DNA from: Xanthobacteraceae bacterium
GTDB taxonomy: Bacteria; Pseudomonadota; Alphaproteobacteria; Rhizobiales; Xanthobacteraceae
Assembly: GCA_024508855.1 (NCBI GenBank)
Contig: JANINJ010000082.1
Location: 1-64,000, forward strand
Direction: 5' to 3'
Length of the DNA: 64,000 nt
In this document: positions 38,428 through 46,481 of the stretch, piece after piece
How positions within the stretch are numbered: the first letter of the stretch is position 1
Layout: every line of letters begins with the position of its first letter
The notes under the pieces: model-generated
What the model saw: the letters and a program-made list of their open reading frames with translations, nothing else
Database searches by the model: none
What the model was told of the DNA's origin: nothing
Made by a program: the position numbers and the translations under genes

Positions 38428-39047
38428 CAATTCAGCTCCATGTGTTGTTGCTGCTGGAGCGGAGAAGGATTCCTGCGTCGCGCGGTCGTTCGACGAATTT
38501 TTCGCGTTCATTGCATGATCATGTTGCGGCACGATCGTGACACTATGTCGCGCGTCGGTTTCCGGTTCACATGTCAAACAGCCACGGCACTGCATTCCCG
38601 CGCCGCCGCGCGGGTTGCGCTTTTGGTCTCTCCCGCTCACGAATGAGGGGAGACGGAGCGCCGAGAGGCGTGCCTTGGTAGTTGTGCCGCGACGTATTCG
38701 CTTGACGGAGCGAACAGCGGCCGCGGAAACGCCTTCCGGCGCTCCATCGGCGGCGATTTTTAAGGACCGGGGACCGTGCTTCCGGGCTGGGCACAGATTC
38801 CCGAAGATGCTCTCTCCAGGTCTCCGTCGATCTCCGGCGGATTTCGCCGCCGGCCTCCCAACCGCGTCCAGCCAGCAAGTGGCGGCCGCTCGTAGTAGCG
38901 GCGGACGGTAGCCCCCGGCCTCCCGGACGACATGGCTGCGAGACCACATCGCGCAGGCGCCGCATCCCGTTCCGCGTCACGACGCCTCATGATGCGCCCC
39001 TCGCGAACGAGACACAAGGTATATATTCCTATATCTCGGAAATGTCA

Positions 39048-39079
39048 ATCGCGATGATGCATGCGGGTGCATGCGCGAT
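39048..39079. repeat. Nested inverted repeat
   Basis: ATCGC...GCGAT encloses GCATGC-gggt-GCATGC, with a 6-base bulge on the 5' side. It lies next to the AT-rich island and 30 bp from the REP-like hairpin. Function unknown; it could be a transcription terminator or protein-binding site. Confidence 0.4.
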
Positions 39080-39108
39080 GTTATCGATCATCGGGCCGGC
39101 AAACTCTT

Positions 39109-39136
39109 CGTCTTCCCTGCTTTCGCAGGGACGACG
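39109..39136. repeat. REP-like hairpin
   Basis: TCCCTGC-tttc-GCAGGGA forms a perfect 7-bp stem and CGTC/GACG extends it across a single mismatch. Hairpins with this CCCTGCnnnnGCAGGG core are scattered in intergenic DNA of many alphaproteobacterial genomes (from memory, not searched). It lies 37 bp after the end of the SRPBCC gene on the minus strand and may protect or end that transcript. Confidence 0.5.
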
Positions 39137-39172
39137 GTGATCGTGGGGTGACGCGACGATCCGCAGACCGTC

Positions 39173-39658
39173 TCAAAAATGCGTCCGCGTCGATCGTGCC
39201 TCGACATTGCGCTTGATGTTGCCGAGGCCGAGTTTTGCCTCGGCGTCCATTCGCGCGATCATCTCGTCCGTCGGCGGCTTGGGCCGTGCCGGGTTGCGCA
39301 TGGTGCGGATGAAGTTGGTGCCGCCGTCGACGACGTCGCAATTGTACTGCACGACGATCGGGCCCATGAACGGCGTTTGCGTCAGGCCGATCCACAGGTG
39401 AGGGTGATTGCAGGTGATCACCAGCCAGTCGAGTTCGACCTTGGCAGTGCGTGTGCTCCAGTGTTCGTGGAACGTATCGCCGAACCGCATCGGCCGGTTG
39501 TCGCAATCGATCTGGTGCGACGAGGGCAGCCATTCGGGCCACGATTTCGGATTGGTGACGTAATCGAACACCGCGTCGGGTTTTGCGGCAATGACGATGG
39601 AATGGCTGCGCTCGAACGGGTAGGGCACGTCGGGTCTCCTGATCCGGGGCTGCATCAT
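39173..39658 (-). CDS. SRPBCC-family lipid-binding/cyclase-like protein
   Basis: 161-residue START-like (SRPBCC) domain protein with the pattern HSIVIAAKPDAVFDYVTNPK followed by WPEWLPSSHQID, typical of polyketide cyclase/dehydrase and coenzyme-binding members. The middle is beta-rich and the C-terminal helix includes DEMIARMDAEAKLGLGNIK. No catalytic residues can be named. It is 48 bp downstream of a DUF1330 gene on the same strand. Confidence 0.7.
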   Translation of the reverse strand: MMQPRIRRPDVPYPFERSHSIVIAAKPDAVFDYVTNPKSWPEWLPSSHQIDCDNRPMRFGDTFHEHWSTRTAKVELDWLVITCNHPHLWIGLTQTPFMGPIVVQYNCDVVDGGTNFIRTMRNPARPKPPTDEMIARMDAEAKLGLGNIKRNVEARSTRTHF

Positions 39659-39706
39659 GAGAAGATGGAGCCGCGGGTCAAGTCCCGTGCCTGCCGAAGG
39701 CCGCGG

Positions 39707-39997
39707 TTACGTACACCCATCGACAAGCACCAGTTTGCTCGTCGTCGTCTCGTGGCGCACCATGAACAAGTCCTGTATCTCCGGGTCACGCAGAAATGCT
39801 TCTGCATTCTCGCGTGCTGGAAATTCGATGATGACCATGCGTTCCGGTTTCCAGTCGCCTTCGATTGCCGTTGGCTGAACGCCCTGGACGATGTATTTTC
39901 CCGAATGTTTTGCGATGAATGCCGGGATTTCAGCGATGTATTTCCTGAAACCGCCGAAGTCGTTCACCGACAGGTCGAGCACCAGATACGCTTTCAT
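39707..39997 (-). CDS. DUF1330 (dimeric alpha-beta barrel) protein
   Basis: 96-residue protein with the DUF1330 pattern: YLVLDLSVNDFGGFRKYIAE, then GKYIVQGVQPTAIEGDWKPE and RMVIIEFPARENAEAFLRDP. The fold is that of small dimeric ferredoxin-like barrels (ABM, EthD). The biochemical role is unknown. Same strand as, and probably co-transcribed with, the SRPBCC gene. Confidence 0.8.
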   Translation of the reverse strand: MKAYLVLDLSVNDFGGFRKYIAEIPAFIAKHSGKYIVQGVQPTAIEGDWKPERMVIIEFPARENAEAFLRDPEIQDLFMVRHETTTSKLVLVDGCT

Positions 39998-40099
39998 TCC
40001 CTGCCTCCGAACCGCATCAGACCCATTCGCGGTCCGGATGGAGGAGATAGAATAAGGGCGGATGGTTCAAGGGCAAGAGGGGGCCGGGAGAAGCGTTTC

Positions 40100-40720
40100 A
40101 TGCGAGGCTATCGCATGCCGGATCGGATCGTTTTGCTCGCCGTTGTTCTTGCTGGAGCGATTGCCATCGGTCCTGCCGACGCGCGGCGGCAACACCATCG
40201 GATCGATGCAACGCCGTTCTCCCACGCGCCATGCAGCGTACTGAGCCACAGACCGTGCGCACCGTATACCTGCAGCGTGTTCAATCACGGGCCGTGCATT
40301 CCGGAGATCGATTATCCCTATGGCGAAAACCTGCAGCTCACCGTCGAGAGCGATCCCGACGAGCAGGATGCTGCCAAATATGTGCGGCCCGATCACGACC
40401 TCAACACCATCGCCGACCTGTTCGCGGCATTGCGGGCCTGCTGGCAACCGCCGCCGCAGGCCGAAGCGCGTCAGGGTATGCAGATGTCGGTACGGTTCAG
40501 CTTCAAGCGTTCCGGCGCCATCTTCGGCACGCCGCAGGTAACCTACGCGACACGGGATGTGCCAGCCGAAGTCCGCAAGACGTATCTGACGGCGATTACG
40601 GCATCGCTCGATGCATGCACGCCGCTGCCGTTTTCGCAAGGGTTAGGTGGCGCGCTCGCAGGGCGACCGATCATGATCCGCTTCATCGACAACCGGACGA
40701 TTGAACAACAATCGCATTGA
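40100..40720 (+). CDS. Secreted protein with TonB C-terminal-like domain
   Basis: 206-residue protein with signal peptide (hydrophobic VLLAVVLAGAIAIGPADA, cleavage near 28). A Cys-rich linker with a repeated pattern (PCSVLSHRPC and TCSVFNHGPC) and IPEIDYPYGENLQLTVES follow. From about 100 to the end lies a domain resembling TonB/TolA C-terminal domains: LFAALRACWQPPPQ, MQMSVRFSFKRSGAIFGTP, LDACTPLPFSQGLGGALAGR. It lacks a TonB transmembrane anchor. GGGAGAAG precedes ATG 40100. The role is unknown. Confidence 0.65.
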   Translation: MRGYRMPDRIVLLAVVLAGAIAIGPADARRQHHRIDATPFSHAPCSVLSHRPCAPYTCSVFNHGPCIPEIDYPYGENLQLTVESDPDEQDAAKYVRPDHDLNTIADLFAALRACWQPPPQAEARQGMQMSVRFSFKRSGAIFGTPQVTYATRDVPAEVRKTYLTAITASLDACTPLPFSQGLGGALAGRPIMIRFIDNRTIEQQSH

Positions 40721-40763
40721 TCGGTGCGTGATCTCACCACACGCATTCTCATTTTCGCTGCAA

Positions 40764-40777
40764 TGTGATCGATCACA
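40764..40777. promoter_or_regulatory. Perfect palindrome TGTGATCGATCACA
   Basis: A 14-bp perfect palindrome between the TonB-like gene and the methyltransferase gene. The half-site TGTGA/TCACA matches CRP-family sites but the spacer is 4 bases rather than the 6 of CRP sites, and it does not fit the TTGAT-N4-ATCAA box of FNR/FixK. It lies 166 bp before the preferred methyltransferase start, so it could regulate that gene. Confidence 0.35.
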
Positions 40778-40942
40778 CTATTGATGCATTCATTTGCCAC
40801 GTGTGCCGCGACACGGTGCTGCCGCATCACCGCATCGGGTTTCGCGCGTCGACGAGTATTTCATCGACAAGTTGTATTGTCGGAAGTTGCTCATTGCGAG
40901 AAACCACTCAAGCATAGCCAGTCAAGCATCGGGGTTTGCTCA

Positions 40943-41914
40943 TTGCTTCTGCATCAATCCAATCGTCAAGCAGGTGGACATCATTGGAGAAACTGCCTGC
41001 GTTGTCCGCGTTGTTGTTCGCCGATCGAGTCGATGGAAGAGGGGGTGTTCTGTTCGGATACTTCCTGTGCGTTTCGCAAAGCCGGATTTCCGGTAAGCCA
41101 GACGCAACCCGTTCTGATCGATTTCGACACGAGTATTTTCGAGCGCGCGCTTTACGAAAACGATGATGGATCGGCACTTCCGCGGGACGTGTCGCGCCGT
41201 TCGATCGGATCGCGCCTTCACCGCATCATTTCCGGTGCCAATCCGATTGCATCCAAAAATTGTGAAACGTTCCGGCAGCTCTTGAAGGCTCGCTCGCCAA
41301 GGCCGACGGTACTGGTGATCGGCGGCGGAACGATCGGGTGCGGCGCGGAGGAGCTTTATCGCGACCCTTCCATCGATCTTGTCGGCACGGACGTATACGC
41401 GTCGCAGAATACGACACTGGTGGCGGACGCTCACCGGTTGCCGTTCGAGGATCATGTGTTCGACGGCGTCTGGTTACAGGCGGTTCTCGAACACGTTCTG
41501 GAGCCTGCAACGGTGGTGGCCGAAATCCATCGCGTGCTGCGGCCTTCGGGTCTGGTTTATGCCGAAACGCCATTCATGCAGCAGGTTCACGAACGCGCCT
41601 ATGATTTCACGCGCTTCACGCAAAGTGGTCATCGCTGGTTGTTCAGGCATTTCGACGAAATCCGCGCCGGGCCCGTCGGTGGCGCCGGCGTGGCCTTGAT
41701 CTGGGCGATCCGTTATTTCGCTCGGGCGCTGGGTGCGGGAGACAAACTGTCGCGGTTGATTTCGCTGCCGTTCTTCTGGCTCCGGTTTTTCGATACGATC
41801 GGACGGGGTCGCGCCGTTGCCGACGGAGCGAGTGGTGTGTTCTTTCTGGGACGAAGAGACGAGCGCGCGATCGGTCCGCATTCCATGCCGCGATATTACG
41901 AAGGCCAGCAATAG
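40943..41914 (+). CDS. Class I SAM-dependent methyltransferase with N-terminal Cys-rich domain
   Basis: About 323 residues if the TTG at 40943 is the start; a TTG at 40781 and an ATG at 40784 are alternatives, but the added Cys/Arg-rich sequence does not look like protein. The N terminus has a zinc-ribbon or Trm112-like pattern (CLRCPRCCSPIES, GVFCSDTSCAF) leading to QPVLIDFD. The methyltransferase domain shows VLVIGGGTIGCGAEELY, DLVGTDVYAS, DAHRLPFEDHVFDGVWLQAV and LEHVLEP, the usual SAM-binding order. The C-terminal 80 residues are hydrophobic and basic. The substrate is unknown. Confidence 0.75.
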   Translation: MLLHQSNRQAGGHHWRNCLRCPRCCSPIESMEEGVFCSDTSCAFRKAGFPVSQTQPVLIDFDTSIFERALYENDDGSALPRDVSRRSIGSRLHRIISGANPIASKNCETFRQLLKARSPRPTVLVIGGGTIGCGAEELYRDPSIDLVGTDVYASQNTTLVADAHRLPFEDHVFDGVWLQAVLEHVLEPATVVAEIHRVLRPSGLVYAETPFMQQVHERAYDFTRFTQSGHRWLFRHFDEIRAGPVGGAGVALIWAIRYFARALGAGDKLSRLISLPFFWLRFFDTIGRGRAVADGASGVFFLGRRDERAIGPHSMPRYYEGQQ

Positions 41915-42062
41915 GCTTTTCGGTCTCGCTCCGGCATGAGCCGGGCGTGCTCCGGCATTGCCTGCACGTATCAAAAAATGTTACGCGGAACCGGGCCTGC
42001 GATGGCGGAGAAGCATCGTCGCGGGCTGCGGATGATACGGCGGCGCGGTGAATGAGGGCGTG

Positions 42063-42647
42063 ATGGGACTTGGCGTGATGATCCTCGGCCTCGTACTGTT
42101 TTTCGGCGTCCATATCGTGACGACGAGGCGGGACCTGCGCGCGCGGTTGATCGCGGTGCGCGGCGAGAACGCGTACAAGATCGGCTATTCGCTGCTGTCC
42201 GCGTTGGGCCTTGTGCTGATCGTGTGGGGCTTTGCGCATTACCGCGCGACCGGCTGGATCGACGTCTGGTATCCGCCGAAGGCGATGAAGCATATCGCCG
42301 TGACGCTGATGCTGTTCGCCGTCATCCTGGTGGTGGCGTCGTACATCCGCGGGCGGATCTATTCGACTCTGAAGCATCCGATGCTGGCCGGCGTGAAGCT
42401 GTGGGCGCTCGCACATCTGCTGGCGAATGGCGATCTCGGCTCCATCATCCTGTTCGGCTCGTTCCTCGCCTGGGCGGTGTTCGATCGTATCTCGCTCAAG
42501 CACCGCAGCGATGCCGGTGCGCCGCCGATTCCGGTCGGCGGAATCCGCAACGATCTGGTGGCGGTTGCCGTCGGTATCGTCGCCTATCTCGGCCTCGCAT
42601 TCGCATTCCATCCCTACGTCATCGGCGTTCCCGTTATCGGAGTTTAA
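42063..42647 (+). CDS. NnrU-family membrane protein
   Basis: 194-residue inner-membrane protein with about five hydrophobic helices. The NnrU pattern is visible: [37 protein letters not shown] and [30 protein letters not shown]. NnrU was named for nitric-oxide-linked denitrification genes, but members occur widely and may relate to isoprenoid or cardiolipin metabolism; nothing here settles this. ATG 42063 has GAGGGCG upstream. panB begins one base after its stop. Confidence 0.8.
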   Translation: MGLGVMILGLVLFFGVHIVTTRRDLRARLIAVRGENAYKIGYSLLSALGLVLIVWGFAHYRATGWIDVWYPPKAMKHIAVTLMLFAVILVVASYIRGRIYSTLKHPMLAGVKLWALAHLLANGDLGSIILFGSFLAWAVFDRISLKHRSDAGAPPIPVGGIRNDLVAVAVGIVAYLGLAFAFHPYVIGVPVIGV

Positions 42648-42648
42648 G

Positions 42649-43497
42649 ATGTCCATCCAATCGACCATCCGGCGCAAGACGTCGGCCGACATTCGCGCGC
42701 GCAAGAACGGCGAGCCGATCGTGATGCTGACCTCGTATCACGCGCATACCGCCGCGCTGGTCGATCGCTATTGCGATGTCATTCTGGTCGGGGATTCGCT
42801 CGGCAACGTCATGCACGGCTTCGAGACCACGCTGCCGGTGACCATGGAAATGATGATCCTGCAGGGCCACGCGGTCATGCGCGGCTCGCAGCATTCGCTG
42901 GTGGTGGTGGATATGCCGTTCGGCTCCTACGAGGCGTCGAAAGAGCAGGCGTTCAACTCGGCGGCGCGGATTTTGAAAGAGACCCACTGCGGCGCGGTCA
43001 AGCTCGAGGGCGGCGAGCGCATGGCCGAAACCATCGCGTTCCTGGTCGAACGCGGCGTGCCGGTGATGGCCCATATCGGGCTGACGCCGCAATCGATCAA
43101 TTCGCTCGGCTCGTTCCGCTCGCAAGGGCAGGCGGAAGCGCAGCGGCTGATCGATGGCGTCAACGATCCGGGACCGATCCAGAACGATGCCATCGCGGTG
43201 TCGCAGGCGGGCGCGTTTTCCGTGGTGGTGGAGGCGGTGGCGGAGCCCTTGGCGCGCAAGATCACCGAGACGATTGCCATCCCGACCATTGGCATCGGCG
43301 CCAGCGCGACCTGCGACGGCCAGGTGCTGGTGCTCGAAGACATGCTCGGGCTGTCGGCGCGGGTGCCGAAGTTCGTCCGACTCTACGGTGAACTGGGGCC
43401 GATGATCGAGGCCGCGATCCAGAATTACGCCAACGACGTCCGCTCGCGCGCCTTTCCGGGTCCGGAGAACGTCTACGCCGTGAAGCCGAAGGCCTGA
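42649..43497 (+). CDS. panB: 3-methyl-2-oxobutanoate hydroxymethyltransferase
   Basis: Transfers a hydroxymethyl group from methylene-tetrahydrofolate to alpha-ketoisovalerate to give ketopantoate, the first step of pantothenate synthesis. 282 residues. Markers are [44 protein letters not shown] with a metal Asp, [21 protein letters not shown] and [13 protein letters not shown] with catalytic Asp. A long frame upstream overlaps nnrU and is discarded. It begins one base after nnrU. Confidence 0.95.
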   Translation: MSIQSTIRRKTSADIRARKNGEPIVMLTSYHAHTAALVDRYCDVILVGDSLGNVMHGFETTLPVTMEMMILQGHAVMRGSQHSLVVVDMPFGSYEASKEQAFNSAARILKETHCGAVKLEGGERMAETIAFLVERGVPVMAHIGLTPQSINSLGSFRSQGQAEAQRLIDGVNDPGPIQNDAIAVSQAGAFSVVVEAVAEPLARKITETIAIPTIGIGASATCDGQVLVLEDMLGLSARVPKFVRLYGELGPMIEAAIQNYANDVRSRAFPGPENVYAVKPKA

Positions 43498-43502
43498 GGA
43501 AA

Positions 43503-43517
43503 CCGGCCGTCGGCCGG
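43503..43517 (+). terminator. GC-rich hairpin after panB
   Basis: CCGGCC-gtc-GGCCGG forms a tight 6-bp stem 5 bp after the panB stop, followed by a moderately T-containing tail. It is likely to end the nnrU-panB transcript. The remaining 160 bp before the next gene include a second palindrome, ATATCG-cta-CGATAT (43590-43604), which may belong to the promoter of the YfgM-like gene. Confidence 0.45.
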
Positions 43518-43680
43518 CTCTGTCGGCTTTGGCAAGCGGCCCGTGCTCTGGTAAGACGTTGAAACGGCTTGCTTTGCCTTGCCGCCGCCATATCGCTACG
43601 ATATCGCCGCCCGCATCGGCGGCATCAGTCTTTGGCCGTGCGCCGCGGGGCGCCGCCAATCGGGGACGGGATTTCCATAA

Positions 43681-44334
43681 GTGTCTGAATTATTTAATGA
43701 AGTCGACGAAGAGCTGCGTCGCGAGCAGATCAAGAAGATTTGGGAAAAGTATTCCCTGCTGATCATCGGCGTGGCGGTTCTGATCGTCGCCGCGGTCGGC
43801 GGCTGGCGCGGCTACGAATACATCCAGACCCAGAAGGCGCAGAAGGCGAGCGCCGCGTTCGAGGCCGCCGTGGCGCTGGCCGACCAGAACAAGCATGCAG
43901 AGGCCGAGGCGGCCTTCGCCAAACTCGCGACCGACGCGCCGTCGGGCTATCGCGCATTGGCGCGGCTGCGTGCTGCCGCGGAGGCGGTGTCGCGCGATCC
44001 CAAGGCCGCCGCCAAGATGTACGACGATATCGCCGCGGACATGAGCGTGGGCGCCAACGAGCGCGATCTCGCCCGGGTCCGGGCGGCGGGTCTTCTGCTC
44101 GATACCGACAGCTACGACGACATGACGAAGCGGCTCGATGCGGCGACGCAGGCGGGCGGCATCTATCGCCATACCGCGCGCGAACTGCTGGCGCTGTCGG
44201 CGTGGCGCGCCAACAACGTCGCGGAGACGCGCAAGTGGCTCGACCAGATCGCCGAAGACGGCGAGACGCCGGGCAGCCTGCGCAGCCGCGCCGAAGCGTT
44301 GCAGGCGATGCTGCCTCCGGCCGCGAAGAGCTGA
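43681..44334 (+). CDS. YfgM-like tetratricopeptide membrane protein
   Basis: 217-residue inner-membrane protein: a short acidic cytoplasmic N terminus (SELFNEVDEELRREQIKKIWEKY), one transmembrane helix (about 26-42) and a periplasmic helical-repeat domain. This is the layout of YfgM (TPR_21 family), which associates with SecYEG and periplasmic chaperones. It starts with GTG at 43681. A lipoprotein gene and der follow, the position YfgM occupies near bamB and der in many proteobacteria. Confidence 0.75.
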   Translation: MSELFNEVDEELRREQIKKIWEKYSLLIIGVAVLIVAAVGGWRGYEYIQTQKAQKASAAFEAAVALADQNKHAEAEAAFAKLATDAPSGYRALARLRAAAEAVSRDPKAAAKMYDDIAADMSVGANERDLARVRAAGLLLDTDSYDDMTKRLDAATQAGGIYRHTARELLALSAWRANNVAETRKWLDQIAEDGETPGSLRSRAEALQAMLPPAAKS

Positions 44335-44339
44335 CGCCC

Positions 44340-44369
44340 GTAACCCGATATCAAGTAACCCGATATCAA
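44340..44369. repeat. 15-bp tandem direct repeat (two copies)
   Basis: GTAACCCGATATCAA occurs twice head-to-tail, immediately after the stop codon of the YfgM-like gene and 90 bp before the lipoprotein start. The perfect identity of both units suggests a recent duplication by slippage. No regulatory role is evident. Confidence 0.9.
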
Positions 44370-44458
44370 GACGGACTCGTTCATAACGGATTCGATGACA
44401 TCAGCCGCCCCGGTTGGCTGACCGCAGATCAAACCGAAGCTGGGTGAGACCTTTGACC

Positions 44459-45031
44459 ATGCGCCGCTCGCAACGCCTCGTCGCCACCGTTATCCTCCTG
44501 TCGCTGGCAGGGGCGCTGGCCGGTTGTACCGGAGGCATCAACAACTTCGACCCGACCGACATGTTCGACTTCATGGACACCAAGAAGAAGCTGCCCGGTA
44601 ACCGGCAGCCGGTGTTCCCCGAGGGCGTCCCCGGTCTCGAGCAGGGCGTGCCGAAGGAACTCTACAAGGACAACGTCGAACGCGAGCAGCGGCAAGAGCA
44701 GCAGCAGGCCGTAGCCCCGCCGGTGGCTGCGCCGCCGCCCGAAGCGCCGAAGGCGAAGTCCCGCCATACGCGAACCCGCACGCACGCGCCTGCGCCGTCC
44801 GGTGAGCCCGCAGCCGGCGCTGCCGAAGACGGCTCGACCGCAGCGGCACCGCCCGCACCGAAGCCTTCCAAGCGCGTCACCCGCCGCCGCAGCACCACGG
44901 CGCCGCCGCCCGACGCGGAAGCTCCCGCGCAGGCCGCTCCCGCGCCGCAGGCGCAGCCGGAAACCCAACCGCAATCCCAACCGTCGTCCGCGTTCCCGGC
45001 GCCGTTGCCGAGCGGCAGCTTCCAGCGCTGA
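44459..45031 (+). CDS. Pro/Ala-rich lipoprotein between yfgM-like gene and der
   Basis: 190-residue lipoprotein. The signal peptide MRRSQRLVATVILLSLAGAL ends in the lipobox LAGC with acylated Cys23. A conserved-looking segment follows (NNFDPTDMFDFMDTKKKLPG, then RQPVFPEGVPGLEQGVPKELY). From about 80 the sequence is low complexity, Pro/Ala/Gln-rich with basic blocks (RRRST). It occupies the place where the beta-propeller lipoprotein BamB is often encoded but is far too short and has no propeller repeats. Function unknown; an envelope role is inferred. Confidence 0.75.
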   Translation: MRRSQRLVATVILLSLAGALAGCTGGINNFDPTDMFDFMDTKKKLPGNRQPVFPEGVPGLEQGVPKELYKDNVEREQRQEQQQAVAPPVAAPPPEAPKAKSRHTRTRTHAPAPSGEPAAGAAEDGSTAAAPPAPKPSKRVTRRRSTTAPPPDAEAPAQAAPAPQAQPETQPQSQPSSAFPAPLPSGSFQR

Positions 45032-45101
45032 GGCAGGTTTCGTCCGCCATCGGCGGGCGAGCGCATTGACATAACATCGCCGGTGGGCGAACGGATCGAC
45101 G

Positions 45102-46481
45102 ATGCCTTTCACCATCGCCATCATCGGCCGGCCCAATGTCGGCAAATCGACCCTGTTCAACCGCCTGGTTGGGCAGAAGCTGGCGCTGGTCGACGATCAG
45201 CCGGGCGTCACCCGCGATCGTCGCGAAGGCGAGGCGCGGCTGGGCGACCTGGAATTCAACGTCATCGACACCGCGGGGCTCGATGAGGGTGCGCGCGGGT
45301 CGCTGACGGCGCGGATGCAGGCGCAGACCGAGACGGCGATTGCCGCGGCCGATGCGCTGATGTTCGTCATCGATGCCCGCGCCGGTCTGACGCCGACCGA
45401 TCGTTCGTTCGCGGATTTCGCCCGCCGCGCCAACAAGCCGGTGGTGCTGGTCGCCAACAAGAGCGAGGGAAGGCACGGCGAACTCGGCGCGATGGAGTCC
45501 TATGCGCTTGGCCTCGGTGACCCGATCCAGATCTCCGCCGAACATGGCGAAGGCCTGAGCGATCTCTACGACGCGCTGCGCGACCTGATGCCCGAGCCGG
45601 AAGAAGATTCCGATCGCGAAGACATCGACGGCGTTACCGAAGAGGATTTCGCCACGCGGCCGATCCGCGTCGCCATCGTCGGCCGGCCGAACGCCGGCAA
45701 GTCCACGCTGATCAACCATCTGCTCGGTGAGGAGCGGCTGCTGACCAGCCCGGAGGCCGGCACCACGCGCGACTCCATCTCGGTCGAGGTGCACTGGAAG
45801 GGCCGCGACTTCCGCGTGTTCGACACTGCCGGGCTGCGCCGCCGCTCGCGTATCGACGAAAAACTCGAAAAACTTTCGGTGGCCGATGCGTTGCGCGCCG
45901 TGCGTTTCGCCGAAGTCGTCGTGCTGATGATGGATGCGCAGCATCGGTTCGAGGAACAGGACCTGCGTATCGCCGATCTGGTCGAGCGCGAGGGACGGGC
46001 GCTGGTGCTCGCCGTCAACAAATGGGACCTGATGGAGCGGCAGCCGAGCCAGGTGGCGAAGCTGCGCAAGGACGTCGATCACTGGCTGCCGCAGGTCAAG
46101 GGCGCGCCGGTGGTTGCGGTCTCCGGATTGATGGGCGAAGGCATCGATCGCCTGATGAAGGGCATCGAAGATGCCTATGCGGTCTGGAATCGCCGCGTAT
46201 CCACCAGCGCGCTCAATCGCTGGTTCGAACACGCTGTCGACACCAACCCGCCGCCGGCAGTCTCGGGGCGCAGGCTGAAGCTCAACTACATCACCCAGAC
46301 CAAGGCGCGGCCGCCGAGCTTCGTCGTGTTCTGTTCGCGCGCCGACGCGGTGCCGGAATCCTATCTGCGTTACCTCGTCAACAACCTGCGCGAGGCATTC
46401 GAACTGCCCGGCACGCCGATCCGCATCACGTTGCGCGAGAAGGCCAATCCGTTCGCCCATAAACGCAAGCGGCCGTCATGA
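45102..46481 (+). CDS. der: GTPase Der (EngA)
   Basis: Ribosome-assembly GTPase of 459 residues with two G domains and a KH-like C-terminal domain. The first G1 motif is GRPNVGKST (9-17) with G3 DTAGLDEG and G4 NKSE. The second is GRPNAGKST (near 195) with [11 protein letters not shown] and NKWDLM. The C-terminal segment LNRWFEHAV...[11 protein letters not shown] and a basic tail are typical. Length is usual. The next gene overlaps its stop by 4 bp. Confidence 0.96.
   Translation: MPFTIAIIGRPNVGKSTLFNRLVGQKLALVDDQPGVTRDRREGEARLGDLEFNVIDTAGLDEGARGSLTARMQAQTETAIAAADALMFVIDARAGLTPTDRSFADFARRANKPVVLVANKSEGRHGELGAMESYALGLGDPIQISAEHGEGLSDLYDALRDLMPEPEEDSDREDIDGVTEEDFATRPIRVAIVGRPNAGKSTLINHLLGEERLLTSPEAGTTRDSISVEVHWKGRDFRVFDTAGLRRRSRIDEKLEKLSVADALRAVRFAEVVVLMMDAQHRFEEQDLRIADLVEREGRALVLAVNKWDLMERQPSQVAKLRKDVDHWLPQVKGAPVVAVSGLMGEGIDRLMKGIEDAYAVWNRRVSTSALNRWFEHAVDTNPPPAVSGRRLKLNYITQTKARPPSFVVFCSRADAVPESYLRYLVNNLREAFELPGTPIRITLREKANPFAHKRKRPS

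Larger units (their letters stand above)
38428..39172. other. 745-bp region without a credible gene, rich in hairpins
   Basis: Several frames are open here by GC content, but none has a ribosome site plus protein-like composition. The region holds consecutive inverted repeats: CGGAA/TTCCG (38724-38738), CCGGCGG/CCGCCGG (38834-38853), GCCGCT/AGCGGC (38885-38902), ATATA/TATAT (39021-39034) and a nested stem at 39048-39079. An AT-rich island (about 39017-39045) breaks the high GC. It could be a long leader of the small secreted gene at 38140, a repeat element or a non-coding RNA. I cannot decide which. Confidence 0.45.

Noticed and set aside
39179-40099. Upstream part of a 513-codon plus-strand frame that ends with the TonB-like protein
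   Set aside because: This part is antisense to the SRPBCC and DUF1330 genes. The real gene starts at ATG 40100, where a ribosome site and signal peptide begin.
40764-40777. A canonical CRP or FNR/FixK binding site
   Set aside because: The palindrome has a 4-base spacer between TGTGA and TCACA (CRP needs 6) and lacks the TTGAT/ATCAA halves of FNR/FixK, so neither label is justified.
44877-46460. A 527-codon minus-strand open frame
   Set aside because: Antisense to der, which carries both sets of GTPase motifs; the frame has no recognisable domain.
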